64,000 nt of DNA from Candidatus Methanogaster sp. (GTDB lineage Archaea; Halobacteriota; Methanosarcinia; Methanosarcinales; Methanogasteraceae). Positions 54,023 to 62,772 of this stretch are shown here, in pieces. The notes beneath the pieces were generated by a model. That model was not told where the DNA came from, did no database searches, and saw only the letters and a list, made by a program, of their open reading frames with translations. The translations under genes were made by a program, and so were the position numbers. Each line of letters begins with the position of its first letter. Positions within the stretch are counted from its first letter, which is position 1. The stretch lies in the NCBI GenBank assembly GCA_003194445.1, contig PQXF01000008.1:1-64000 (forward strand), in the 5' to 3' direction.

Positions 54023-54071
54023 CCTGTGTTAATCTGTGGCTGATGCTATTTTAGCCACAGATTAACACAGG
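54023..54071. repeat. Perfect 19-base inverted repeat
   Basis: CCTGTGTTAATCTGTGGCT (54023-54041) and its exact complement (54053-54071) enclose an 11-base loop. It lies 18 bases outside the left end of the IS1-like element. It could be a dispersed palindromic repeat or a strong terminator for either neighbour. Confidence 0.7.
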
Positions 54072-54088
54072 AGCGCCGAGATAAATTC

Positions 54089-55163
54089 GGTAGTGTCCTA
54101 ACATACGATAGTTTATTGTAGTGTGCAGTAGAACCATTCTCTTGGTGAACACCATGGCACGACCAAGAGGAAAAATCGATGCTGTTTGTCAGAACCCACA
54201 ATGCCATTATTACCGAAAAGAAGCTGGGAAAGACATTATCAAAAGCGGTAGATACAAGAGCACCGGGCATCAAAGGTATTACTGCAGGCATTGCGAGACT
54301 TATTTCATGGAAACAAAAGGCACGCCGTTATACCAAAAGCACCTATCCGAAAGTGAAATAATCAATATCTGCAAACATTTGATAGAGAAGAACGGTATAC
54401 GGAGTATCGAACGGATAACCGGTCACCACCGAGATACTATAGGTAGACTGCTGGAGGATATGGCTGAGCATGCAGCAGAGATGAATGAGTACCTCATAAA
54501 GACCCTCGGACTCACACCGCTTGAATGCGATGAAATATGGAGCAATGTCTGCAAAAACAAAAAAATATTGAGCCCGGCAGCCCAAACAGGCCTTGCGAAG
54601 GTGATGCATGGATATATACCTGCGTAAAGCGAAGTACATACTTCTTTGTGGCATTTTCGGTTGGAAAACAGACTCAAGAGAGTTGTAGGCGGATGATGAA
54701 GAAAGTATTTGGAAGGACAGAGCAGCCATCTCCGCAGGCCAAAATGGAGATGTTCACCGATGGAAACGACGACTATACTCATGTTTTGCCAGAGTATTGT
54801 GCAGATGCCTGTACCCGAGTATGGGCAGCTTGTAAAGATCAGAGAGAACGGGCGAGTCGTCCGTAAAGAGAAAAGGATAATATATGGCAACCCAGACCTC
54901 GGTGATATAGAAACCACTAACGTCGAGAACTACAACGGGATACTGAGGGAACGGATTGGTAGGCTGGTGCGGAAGACAAAGTGTTTCTCGAAACGGAAGC
55001 GGATGTTGGAATGTTCGCTCCACGTGTTTCAATTCTATTGGAATTTCATAAACGAGTTCAAAAGAAGAACTTCCCCTGCAATGTTGGAAGGATTGACAGA
55101 TCACCTGTGAACATGGCACGAATTCTTCTATTTCAATTAACTATCTTAAATTAGGACATTACC
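54089..55163. mobile_element. IS1-like insertion element, about 1075 bases
   Basis: Ends are GGTAGTGTCCTAA (54089-54101) and TTAGGACATTACC (55151-55163), a 13-base inverted repeat with one mismatch. It carries one transposase gene in broken frames. No clear target duplication is seen. It sits between the lipoprotein gene and mcm without disrupting a gene. Confidence 0.82.
54154..55110 (+). pseudogene. IS1-family transposase, frame broken twice
   Basis: Three frame segments make up one protein: a zinc-finger start (CQNPQCHYYRKEAGKDIIKS, RYYCRHCETYF) and HTH, then DEIWSNVCKNKK with the first catalytic Asp; after A7 at 54559-54565 the frame moves -1 to GDAWIYTCVKRSTYFFVAFS and MEMFTDGNDDYTHVLPEYC; then near 54805 it moves +1 to IETTNVENYNGILRERIGRL and the C-terminus. 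The first shift is where IS1 elements can use programmed slippage; the second looks like real damage. Confidence 0.8.
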
Positions 55164-55174
55164 AAAAAAATCGG

Positions 55175-58100
55175 TCACGACAGCCTGACATTCCCCTGTG
55201 TGGGCTCGTAGAGTTCGCCCTGTGTCTTGAGTCTCCCGAGCATGTCCTCGACATGTGCCCTGTCAAACCCCTGCTCCTCGGCCATTGCACAGATGTCATC
55301 CTTCGAAGCCATGCCGCCGTGCTCTGCCGCAATATCACGTATGATGCCGCGCAGTATCTTGAACTTATCACGCTGGCTCTTGCTGACACCGGTGGTTATG
55401 AGGTCGGCATCAAACATGCCGGTCTCGGCATCGAACGCAACCTGCCGCAGGCAGCTCTCGACGACCCGGATCACACGCTCCGCATCCTCGATCGTGGATT
55501 CGTAGCTGAGCCGCAGCCTCGCGCTCGCCTCGCATAACCGCACCAACGCCTCAAGCTGCCTTGCTGTTACCGGTACCGGCGAGTCCCGATCCTCGCCCTG
55601 CCGCCGAAGCCCGAGATAGAACCCGATCAGACGATCCATTGCATCACGCTCCATGACCGGATAGACGCCCCTCTTCGCATAAGCGATGTACTTCCTGAGC
55701 AGATCCGGCATGATCTCCGGCTTTATGATCATCATCGCGCCCTCGACATCCGCTTGCGTGACGCCGCTACCTGAGACATTGGTCCGGTGGGCATGAAGTT
55801 CGCCTGCATGGTGCGCTCTAAGAATGTGGGATGCGATAGCCGAGTCCCTGCCGACATCGGGTTCATCCTTGAGCACGAAGATCAAGTCGAATCTGGAGAG
55901 GAGCGCAGGCGCCATCTTGATCTGCTGCGCGATTCCTTCGTACGGGTCGAACCGCCCATATTTTGGATTCGCAGCACCGAGAAGGGAACATCTTGACTTC
56001 AGGGTTGCCATGATTCCTGCTTTCGCAATACTTACCGTGTTATGAAGGATCAGCCCGTTGCTCACGAACGTGTGGTCCGGCTCAACCGTAACGTCATAAA
56101 CCCAGTCGAAACCATCGTTTTCGACCATTGATACTGATTTAACAGTCGTAAACCGGATGTCAGACTCAATAATTCTTTTTATGTCTTTAACCTCCTCCCT
56201 TGATGCTTCGATATTCGCTTTCGCGATACACCTGACCTGTTCTAACAGGGGGGTTGCGTTCGGTGCAGACGGGTTCCTTTCGATAGATGTCACCATCCAA
56301 TTTGAAATATGCATCTGTTCAGCGATCAGATATGTAGGGATCCAGTATTTCTTTCGTATCTCCCTCGGGTTCACCATCTCATCGATGTCGTGTGGCTGGA
56401 TGCCGGCCAGATGTGATTCGACCTTGTTTAAGTATTTCAGAGCAACTTTTCTGTGAACCCCCCTTTTTTTCGCGATGGTCTTGTTGAAATTGCCGTGATA
56501 CAACCTGTAACCCTTTAGCTGTGTTTTTATCCGGATTGCGACATCGACAGGCACACGGTTATAATCGTTTAGTGTACTTTCGCGTCCGGATGTACACCTC
56601 TTTATTTTTCTATTTCTCAAGTCATGTTTCCCGATGACATCGTAAAACTTTTGTCGGCTGCCATATCCGGATATCATCACTTTGTACCTGTTTGACCCGT
56701 ATTTATCAGAGGAAGTGATGCATGAATAGATGCCCAAACAGAGCAATAAATCAGAATAATCGTTTGCCAGACCGATCGAATTCGTGGTATATCCAAACCG
56801 CTCGGAATCGCAAAAACCATCACCGCGGAACGCACCGATCAAGAATTCTGTCCTGACATCGTCGTGTGATATAAATACCTGGCCAGGAATTCGCTTTTCA
56901 TCCGATCCACCCGTTATGCCCTCGAAATTCAGTTTCATGAATTCGTACAGCGAACTTGATGCACACCTAACCGTGTACAAATCCGTTGTAATGGCTTCGT
57001 CGTCGACGCTTGCGTTGGTGGTTTTTCTTACACTATGCCGCCGATACCGGATAGATGTCGCGGCGTCAAAGGTCCTCCGGATCAGATTATCCGTATCGTT
57101 TATGATACTAAGATCGGCGTTCGAGATTATGACCTCAGCAGCGTTGTTCTTCTCTGAATAACAGACATGCCCCTCGCTAACGATATGCCCAAGCAGTCTA
57201 CCGAGATCGCTGTCAAGATGTGTCGGAAATGATATCTCCGTGTAACTGGAATCATGCTCACGTTGACGCAAATCCGGGATTTGCAATGCGACCGCTGAAC
57301 TGACGAGTGGATATTTAGTTGGAATTGGGGCAAACGCCCCCACCTCAAGCTCATCTGCCAGCACGGTTATTATCTCGCCGTTTTGCACGACATAAACAGG
57401 GTGTTCCGGTGTAACGGTGATGCTTCTTCCGTTCGAGTACGTGATCCGTATGAAGTGGTCGGGTGCCTTATGCCGGCTGACGCGGTTGATTGGTATCTGG
57501 CATATATTATTATCCCGATCAAGTGTCAATATCTCTGCGCCGTCAAGATCGTGGTTACCATCGAAGGGTAAAATCTCACAATCAACTCCATCTACAGTCT
57601 TATCCTGGTTATTTTCGATAAGCGTATCAACAAACTCCCCCATCCTGACTTTCCGCCCATCCGAAAACATAATCTCGGTGAACGGGTGATATGATTGCTG
57701 CTCCATCGCCTCATGAATCGCGCTCCTGTCCTCCGATCGCATCTTATCCATCTCATCGACCGCTGCGATCCCCTGATCTGCAAGCACGAGTGCGCCAGCC
57801 TCAAGCGTCCATCTACCATCGCCGAACTCGTCGCGGACAGCAGCCGCGGTAAGCCCAGCTGCCGAACTTGAGCGACCACTCGTATATATCCCGCGGGGCG
57901 CAAGTTTCCTGATGTACCTGAGAAGCTGTGACTTCGCGATCCCGGGATCGCCGACAAGCAGCACATGCATATCCCCGCGGACCCTTGCGCCGTCAGGAAG
58001 ATTCTTTGGAACGCCGCTCATCAACTGGAGCGCAAGTGCCTCCTTCACCTCCTCGTAACCATAGATGGATGGGGCGATCGATGCAATGATTTTTTTGTAT

Positions 58101-58915
58101 ATCTCTGGGTCTTCACTGAGTTTTACGATCTCTTCTTCCTCTTCCGGCGTGATCTCGATCTCTGTGAACTCCTTGTCCTTCGTCTCGATCGAGACCGAGT
58201 CGAGTATGATATCAAAGAACGTACTCTTCCCTTCGCGCGTGATCCGCTGGTACGATCGCAGGATTCCTGCAACGATCACATGATCTCCGGGCGCTACGAT
58301 CCCGGCAATATCATCCTCGATATTGACATCAAGGGTCTGCGGCTGTTCTCCCCCACGCATATCCTCCGGAGATTCTTGCACCCGCAGTTTCTGTGCGTCT
58401 ATAAACTCCGATTCAGTAAGTTTTATCTTAAACGGTCCTTTTCTCCCGCACCCCTCGTTTTTACACATATACGGCTCCACAAACCGCCCGCTGGACTGGG
58501 GTATGAGCATAGTCTCTCCACACCCGTTGCATTCGAATGCCGCGACAAGCAATCGCGGGCGCACCTCGGTCGCCATGCGCACAAGCCCCTCGATAGCGAT
58601 CAGTTTTGAGATGTGGATGCTCCTGAGATCCCGTATCTTGACCTTCTGCGGAATGTCCGTGATCCGCAGATGTGCACCTGCAAGTGTCTTCTTGATCGGG
58701 AGATCGAAACTCCGGAGTGCTTCTTCTGCGGTACTGAGAATCTGATCCGGATGCGCCAGAAGTTCGTCTGCCAGATCCGGATCGAATTTCTCGATATTTA
58801 CGAAATCAACATATAGACTCCGGATTTCCGGGTATTCGTTCGCCAGAGCAAGGATGTCTCCGATGTAATATCGATTAAAAAACTTATCCCATTGTGCAGA
58901 TGTGTCGGTTTTCAT
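55175..58915 (-). CDS. mcm: MCM replicative helicase containing an intein
   Basis: 1246-residue precursor. Exteins join to 694 residues, a normal archaeal MCM: N-terminal domain with zinc ligands CNGCGETM and CKNEGCGRKG, Walker A VGDPGIAKSQLLRYI, Walker B AAVDEMDKM, arginine finger ALLSRFDLIF, and C-terminal winged helix ending LYEPTQGNVRLS. The intein breaks the chain between EAMEQQ and TVSIAKAG, in the conserved segment after Walker B. The unwinding enzyme is essential, so splicing is required. Start ATG 58915. Confidence 0.96.
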   Translation of the reverse strand: MKTDTSAQWDKFFNRYYIGDILALANEYPEIRSLYVDFVNIEKFDPDLADELLAHPDQILSTAEEALRSFDLPIKKTLAGAHLRITDIPQKVKIRDLRSIHISKLIAIEGLVRMATEVRPRLLVAAFECNGCGETMLIPQSSGRFVEPYMCKNEGCGRKGPFKIKLTESEFIDAQKLRVQESPEDMRGGEQPQTLDVNIEDDIAGIVAPGDHVIVAGILRSYQRITREGKSTFFDIILDSVSIETKDKEFTEIEITPEEEEEIVKLSEDPEIYKKIIASIAPSIYGYEEVKEALALQLMSGVPKNLPDGARVRGDMHVLLVGDPGIAKSQLLRYIRKLAPRGIYTSGRSSSAAGLTAAAVRDEFGDGRWTLEAGALVLADQGIAAVDEMDKMRSEDRSAIHEAMEQQSYHPFTEIMFSDGRKVRMGEFVDTLIENNQDKTVDGVDCEILPFDGNHDLDGAEILTLDRDNNICQIPINRVSRHKAPDHFIRITYSNGRSITVTPEHPVYVVQNGEIITVLADELEVGAFAPIPTKYPLVSSAVALQIPDLRQREHDSSYTEISFPTHLDSDLGRLLGHIVSEGHVCYSEKNNAAEVIISNADLSIINDTDNLIRRTFDAATSIRYRRHSVRKTTNASVDDEAITTDLYTVRCASSSLYEFMKLNFEGITGGSDEKRIPGQVFISHDDVRTEFLIGAFRGDGFCDSERFGYTTNSIGLANDYSDLLLCLGIYSCITSSDKYGSNRYKVMISGYGSRQKFYDVIGKHDLRNRKIKRCTSGRESTLNDYNRVPVDVAIRIKTQLKGYRLYHGNFNKTIAKKRGVHRKVALKYLNKVESHLAGIQPHDIDEMVNPREIRKKYWIPTYLIAEQMHISNWMVTSIERNPSAPNATPLLEQVRCIAKANIEASREEVKDIKRIIESDIRFTTVKSVSMVENDGFDWVYDVTVEPDHTFVSNGLILHNTVSIAKAGIMATLKSRCSLLGAANPKYGRFDPYEGIAQQIKMAPALLSRFDLIFVLKDEPDVGRDSAIASHILRAHHAGELHAHRTNVSGSGVTQADVEGAMMIIKPEIMPDLLRKYIAYAKRGVYPVMERDAMDRLIGFYLGLRRQGEDRDSPVPVTARQLEALVRLCEASARLRLSYESTIEDAERVIRVVESCLRQVAFDAETGMFDADLITTGVSKSQRDKFKILRGIIRDIAAEHGGMASKDDICAMAEEQGFDRAHVEDMLGRLKTQGELYEPTQGNVRLS
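56039..57694 (-). other. Intein in MCM, 552 residues, with LAGLIDADG endonuclease
   Basis: Residues 408-959 of the precursor. Splicing block A starts with Ser (SYHPFTEIMFSDGRKVRM); block B is SITVTPEHPVYVV; the end is YDVTVEPDHTFVSNGLILHN followed by Thr of the C-extein. Two LAGLIDADG motifs (LGRLLGHIVSEGHVCY and EFLIGAFRGDGFCDSE) indicate a homing endonuclease. All splicing residues (Ser1, block B Thr and His, penultimate His, terminal Asn, Thr+1) are present, so it should be active. Confidence 0.95.
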
Positions 58916-59071
58916 GTTGTGTCAGTGACTATGTCTGCGCAGGTATTTAGGGTTTTGATCGGGAGATCCTGATCATAGACATAGTATATACAGGCCATGA
59001 CATCTTGCGTGGTGCTGGCGTTGTTTTCGCATACATCATTATGCGGTGAAAATCGATGAAAGTCAATAGAA

Positions 59072-59546
59072 GTGATGGTACACAAGGATACTTTTTCCAC
59101 CAGCACACACATATTATTACCGAAAGCACTTGAGGCGATAACATTGCCACAATACACCAACATACCGGAACACGTAAAAGGGATCGGTAAAATAATTGAA
59201 CCTTTCAAGAAGAATAAAGACGTGATCTCGATCTACCTCTTCGATTCCTACGTGAGAGGCATGGAAAAGCCATTCTCTGAGATAGACATCTGCGTGATTG
59301 CTGACAAAGATGCAGACAGGGATAAAATGCTGAGCCACTCATCTAAAAATATTCAATCTTCTAGCGCGGGGCAATATAATAGATAAAGAACTTGCCAGCG
59401 ACCTTTCAAATCTGGTGTATCAGAGGAATGTTCTTGCCCATGAATACCATAACCTGACCGAGAAGGACGTTTTCAGTACGTATCGCAGGGTGCATGTTAT
59501 CAGGAAGTTCGTAAAACGGGTGAAGGATAATATAAAGGACGTTTAA
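59072..59546 (+). pseudogene. Remnant of a nucleotidyltransferase-HEPN (MNT-HepT) toxin-antitoxin pair
   Basis: The first part has VISIYLFDSYVRGMEKPFSE and IDICVIADKD, the MNT antitoxin motif (GSYARG replaced by DSYVRG). It stops at 59384. In the next frame IDKELASDLSNLVYQRNVLA and HEYHNLTEKDVFSTYRRVHV follow, the C-terminal half of a HepT HEPN protein with the RNase motif RNVLAH. The middle (C-end of MNT and N-end of HepT) is missing, so it is a deletion chimera. Confidence 0.75.
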
Positions 59547-59705
59547 TGATTTTCTCGTCTGTTAGGCACTCGTAGTTTTAATCGGGATGCCTAAAATCGA
59601 CCTCTGCCAAAGCGAAAGGTATTTATTACACCTATCGATAATCCGATTGTACTACACATTTCGCGTTAGTGCGAAAGTGTATAAGCATAATAAGAGGAGA
59701 TATAT

Positions 59706-59885
59706 ATGACAGTAACAGTGAACGAAGAAGAATGTACGGGATGCGGAAGTTGCGTGGACGAGTGCCCTGCAGAAGCAATCACCCTGAACGATGACGACAT
59801 CGCTGTGATTGATCAGGATGAGTGCACTGAGTGCGGAACCTGCGTGGACGTTTGTCCAAGCGAAGCAATAACGATGGACGACTGA
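59706..59885 (+). CDS. Small 2x[4Fe-4S] ferredoxin, 59 aa
   Basis: Two clusters are bound by [12 protein letters not shown] and [12 protein letters not shown], each CxxCxxCxxxCP. The protein is otherwise acidic and carries no extra domain. GAGGAG lies seven bases before the ATG, and a TATA-like stretch GGTATTTATTACA is near 59625. It serves as soluble electron carrier. It is followed by asd 33 bases downstream. Confidence 0.96.
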   Translation: MTVTVNEEECTGCGSCVDECPAEAITLNDDDIAVIDQDECTECGTCVDVCPSEAITMDD

Positions 59886-59918
59886 AACGGTCGTCCATCA
59901 CTTTATTTTTTGATTATT

Positions 59919-60944
59919 ATGGAGACAATAACTGTTGGTATACTCGGGGCAACCGGCGCTGTCGGACAGCGGTTTGTCGAGGCGCTTTCAGACCATCCAT
60001 GGTTTGAACTGACAACACTCGCTGCATCAGAGCGAAGCGCGGGCAAGCCATACTCGCGCGCTTCTAACTGGAGACTCTCGTCTCCACCCCCAGGTGAGAT
60101 TGGGGGGCAGGTTGTAGTTTCCATGAAGCCGGAAGAAGTTAAAGCAGATCTGGTCTTCTCAGCACTGCCCGCGGATGTTGCGCGCACCGTCGAGCCAGTG
60201 TTTGCACGCGCCGGCGCCATGGTTGCGAGCAATGCGTCGGCATTCAGGCAGGAGCCGGATGTGCCGCTCTTGATTCCTGAAGTAAATTCCGATCATCTTG
60301 GTCTGCTCGAGATCCAGCGAGATGCACGGGGCTGGGACGGTGCGATCGTGACCAATCCGAACTGTTCTGTGATCATGCTCGCTGTCACGCTAAAGCCGCT
60401 TATGCAGTTTGGGATCGTCGATGTCAAGGTTGCGACGATGCAGGCGATCTCAGGCGCGGGGTACAATGGCGTGGCATCGATGGCGATTCTCGATAACATC
60501 GTCCCGTATATCGGTGACGAAGAGGAGAAGGTCGAGAAAGAGGCGCAGAAACTGCTCGGAACCTTCGATGGCAGCTCTGTCGTCAATGCTGAGTTCGATG
60601 TGAGTGCAAGCTGCCACAGGGTGCCGGTTCTTGACGGGCACACCGAGGCGGTATGGATAACGATGGTTGATGACCCATCACCTGCTGAAGTTCGGGACGC
60701 ATTCGTTAGTTTCGATCCGGGACTCGATCTTCCGACCGAGCCAGAACACGTAATCATCGTCCGCGACGAACCCGACCGACCGCAGCCGAGACTGGACCGG
60801 GACGCAGGCAACGGCATGAGCGTCTCTGTCGGGCGCATAAGGGAAGGGATTCGGTATATTACGATGGGGCACAACACGGTTCGGGGCGCTGCTGGCGCAT
60901 CGGTGCTGAACGCTGAGTTGATGCTTAAGTCGCGGCTATTGTGA
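59919..60944 (+). CDS. asd: Aspartate-semialdehyde dehydrogenase
   Basis: Enzyme of the aspartate pathway leading to Lys, Thr and Met. 341 residues from ATG 59919 (a TTG at 59910 in frame is less likely). The nucleotide loop is VGILGATGAVGQRFVEAL, the catalytic Cys lies in VTNPNCSVIMLAVTLKP, with QAISGAGYNGVASMAIL and the catalytic His region CHRVPVLDGHTEAVWI. Archaeal/fungal-type length. Confidence 0.95.
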   Translation: METITVGILGATGAVGQRFVEALSDHPWFELTTLAASERSAGKPYSRASNWRLSSPPPGEIGGQVVVSMKPEEVKADLVFSALPADVARTVEPVFARAGAMVASNASAFRQEPDVPLLIPEVNSDHLGLLEIQRDARGWDGAIVTNPNCSVIMLAVTLKPLMQFGIVDVKVATMQAISGAGYNGVASMAILDNIVPYIGDEEEKVEKEAQKLLGTFDGSSVVNAEFDVSASCHRVPVLDGHTEAVWITMVDDPSPAEVRDAFVSFDPGLDLPTEPEHVIIVRDEPDRPQPRLDRDAGNGMSVSVGRIREGIRYITMGHNTVRGAAGASVLNAELMLKSRLL

Positions 60945-60969
60945 ACAATCTATCAAAACCTGCTCAACC

Positions 60970-61110
60970 ATGCGGATCAGATTTACAAGGCATGCAAAGT
61001 TCAAAAATGATGGTGGGTGGCGGCGCGGGCGTGGACTGCACGACGATACAGGCGGCGGTGGATGCTGCAAGCGATGGGGATACTACTTTCGTGCGGAGCG
61101 GGATGAATGC
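60970..61110 (+). pseudogene. Fragments of a DUF4258-type toxin start and a beta-helix surface protein
   Basis: ATG 60970 gives MRIRFTRHAKFKND, like the start of DUF4258/BrnT-type toxins. In another frame VDCTTIQAAVDAASDGDTTF and VRSG follow, a segment typical of NosD/PbH1 surface proteins (compare the protein at 63777), then a stop. Both are broken pieces, showing earlier recombination here. Confidence 0.5.
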
Positions 61111-61225
61111 CTGAAGAATGTGGGCATGAACAGGCAGCTCACACGTGCAGCACAGATCTTTGATTTTGGGGTATGTCGGGGTGCAATAGTGGAGCGGTTG
61201 CAATCGAGGTCGAATATGCTACTAC

Positions 61226-61552
61226 CTACACTGTTATCAGAATCTTGTTTTCAGCCCGTGGTACATAATGATCCGATATCACATCATCCAACTCCATAAA
61301 CTTCTTTACAATCGGATTTTTCTTATTCAGTTTATACATCCTAGCTCTACCAACTTCCCTTGTCGCTATCACGACATCATTTCTCTCTATGACTTTCCAT
61401 ATATTGAAGAGTGTTGCTCTGCTGATACCAGCGCCTCTCGCAATGTCTGACTTTGAGTGATCATAAGCTTCGTTATCTATCAGAAAATCCAGTACCTTCA
61501 ATACCGGGTTTTTCGTTCCGAAAAATTCCATGAGTAGTGTAGTATTTTCCAT
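61226..61552 (-). CDS. Winged-helix DNA-binding protein
   Basis: 108 residues from ATG 61552. The helix-turn-helix is NEAYDHSKSDIARGAGISRA and TLFNIWKVIERNDVV, then a wing and the linker TREVGRARMYKLNKKNPIVK, as in small archaeal ArsR/MarR-type regulators. It is divergent from a small gene only 40 bases away, with TATA-like sequences for both between. The pair likely forms a self-regulating unit, possibly toxin-antitoxin-like. Confidence 0.8.
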   Translation of the reverse strand: MENTTLLMEFFGTKNPVLKVLDFLIDNEAYDHSKSDIARGAGISRATLFNIWKVIERNDVVIATREVGRARMYKLNKKNPIVKKFMELDDVISDHYVPRAENKILITV

Positions 61553-61592
61553 AATACAACACAGGAGGATTCGTTTATATATCTTACCATCA

Positions 61593-61868
61593 ATGTTTAA
61601 AAATATGGACAATACGGATGTGCTGAAAGCGACGATACTAAAGAAGCTGAAAAGACGCGGAAAGTGGGGCGGCGCACATACAAGCTTTGATAGATTGACC
61701 ACCGGGATACCAAAACATCTGAAGGGCGAGACAAAGAACGTTGCTAAAGATTTAATCAAATCCGGTTTATTGTTCTCGAAACCGACATCTTATGGATTGG
61801 AGATATCTCTTAATCCAAAAAGAAGGAAGGAAATCGATACGATCATTGAGAAATATCTACCGAAGTAG
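61593..61868 (+). CDS. Small basic protein paired with the winged-helix gene
   Basis: 91 residues, MFKNMDNTDVLKATILKKLK, then RRGKWGGAHTSFDRLTTGIP, KHLKGETKNVAKDLIKSGLL and FSKPTSYGLEISLNPKRRKE. It is Lys-rich and looks like a winged-helix or nucleic-acid-binding fold. TATATATCTTACC lies just upstream, so leaderless translation is plausible. The family is seen in archaea beside small regulators; role unknown. Confidence 0.65.
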   Translation: MFKNMDNTDVLKATILKKLKRRGKWGGAHTSFDRLTTGIPKHLKGETKNVAKDLIKSGLLFSKPTSYGLEISLNPKRRKEIDTIIEKYLPK

Positions 61869-62204
61869 AGGGTTTGTATGAACCTTGCCGTCTGACAGAT
61901 CTAAAGGGATTGAGCCAGTATCTTTGCTACCCCCTTTCCCTACAAACCCATTTCAGGTCCACATCTGCATCAAGTGCCGGCTTCTTTCCTAATGCATGCA
62001 AACATAAGTTTTAGCCGGAGGAGGTGGTTGATCTCGCAGCCGCGGCATCGCCGATAATACGCTGGCGGCTTTTGGTCGGGCATTACCAGGAGACCATTTT
62101 AGCAGCACGTTTGCGTGCAGTGGTCATGGCAAGGGAATTTGGCGGGCATCTGCCTGACCCGGGTGGTGGCTTTACGTTCGAGGATGCCTGCGATACTGTG
62201 GGGC
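61869..62204. other. Gene-free stretch
   Basis: No coding frame with signals is seen. The latter half becomes GC-rich and merges with the left repeat of the next entries. Confidence 0.4.
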
Positions 62205-62530
62205 GGGCACGGCGGCGCCGCGGGTTTGCTGATAGGTGTGGACTTGGGGCGTGGCGGAGTCGGGAGTGATTGCCGCGAGGGTTGCCTGATTGCACGCTGG
62301 TTCGCGGGCGCCCGGGTGGTCGGGCGGCGGCTCTGCATGGCGATATTTTGGGGGCGAAAGGCTTTTATAGGGGCGGGTTGTGCGTAGGAGATGTAGCACA
62401 TCGGAGTCGATTATTATGACAAGGCAGCCACCTACAACCGGAACTCATGTCGTTTTGCGAACAATTCTCAGCGCGGGCGTGCTCGCTGTGCTGGTGCTTG
62501 CGTGCGCGGGCACGGCGGCGGGCGTGACGG
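62205..62530 (+). repeat. Direct repeat, left copy (promoter and signal-peptide region of a surface protein)
   Basis: Matches 63430-63757, including CGCCGCGGGTTTG, the TATA box GCTTTTATAGG (62361-62371; second copy 63585-63595), the start ATGACAAGGC and the signal-peptide codons (TTCTCAGCGC to GTGCGCGGG). Differences are many upstream and few in the coding part. The PIN gene lies between the copies. Confidence 0.85.
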
Positions 62531-62586
62531 CATGGGTGGATGATGATGATGGCGGCGCTGATTTCACGAGCATGCAGGGAGCATGA
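62416..62586 (+). pseudogene. Truncated surface-protein gene, signal peptide plus start of a beta-helix domain
   Basis: From ATG 62416: MTRQPPTTGTHVVLRTILSA, the export helix GVLAVLVLACAGTAAGV, then AWVDDDDGGADFTSMQGA and stop. Full proteins of this kind continue AVDAASDGDTI. The gene has been cut off at 62586, next to the PIN module. Confidence 0.7.
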
Positions 62587-62631
62587 AACATTATTTGAAG
62601 TACAGTGTCATAGGAAATATCAGGCGATCTC

Positions 62632-62772
62632 ATGGAAGCGAAGAAGAAGCTGACTAAAGAGGAACTGAGAGAACTGGCAAATAAAGGTTATGGTGCACTA
62701 TCATGGATAAAACTCTCAGAACCATTAGAGAAGAGATTAAAGAGAATAGAGCGGGAAATATCCCGTCGATAA
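62632..62772 (+). CDS. Small basic protein preceding the PIN gene, antitoxin-like
   Basis: 46 residues, MEAKKKLTKEELRELANKGY then GALSWIKLSEPLEKRLKRIE, helical and charged. It overlaps the PIN gene by 70 bases in another frame. Position and size suggest an antitoxin, but the fold is not recognised. Confidence 0.4.
   Translation: MEAKKKLTKEELRELANKGYGALSWIKLSEPLEKRLKRIEREISRR

Noticed and set aside
62083-62401. Several overlapping frames on both strands in the GC-rich leader repeat
   Set aside because: GC-rich DNA yields few stops by chance; the frames are low in complexity (Arg/Pro/Gly) and not kept between the two repeat copies.
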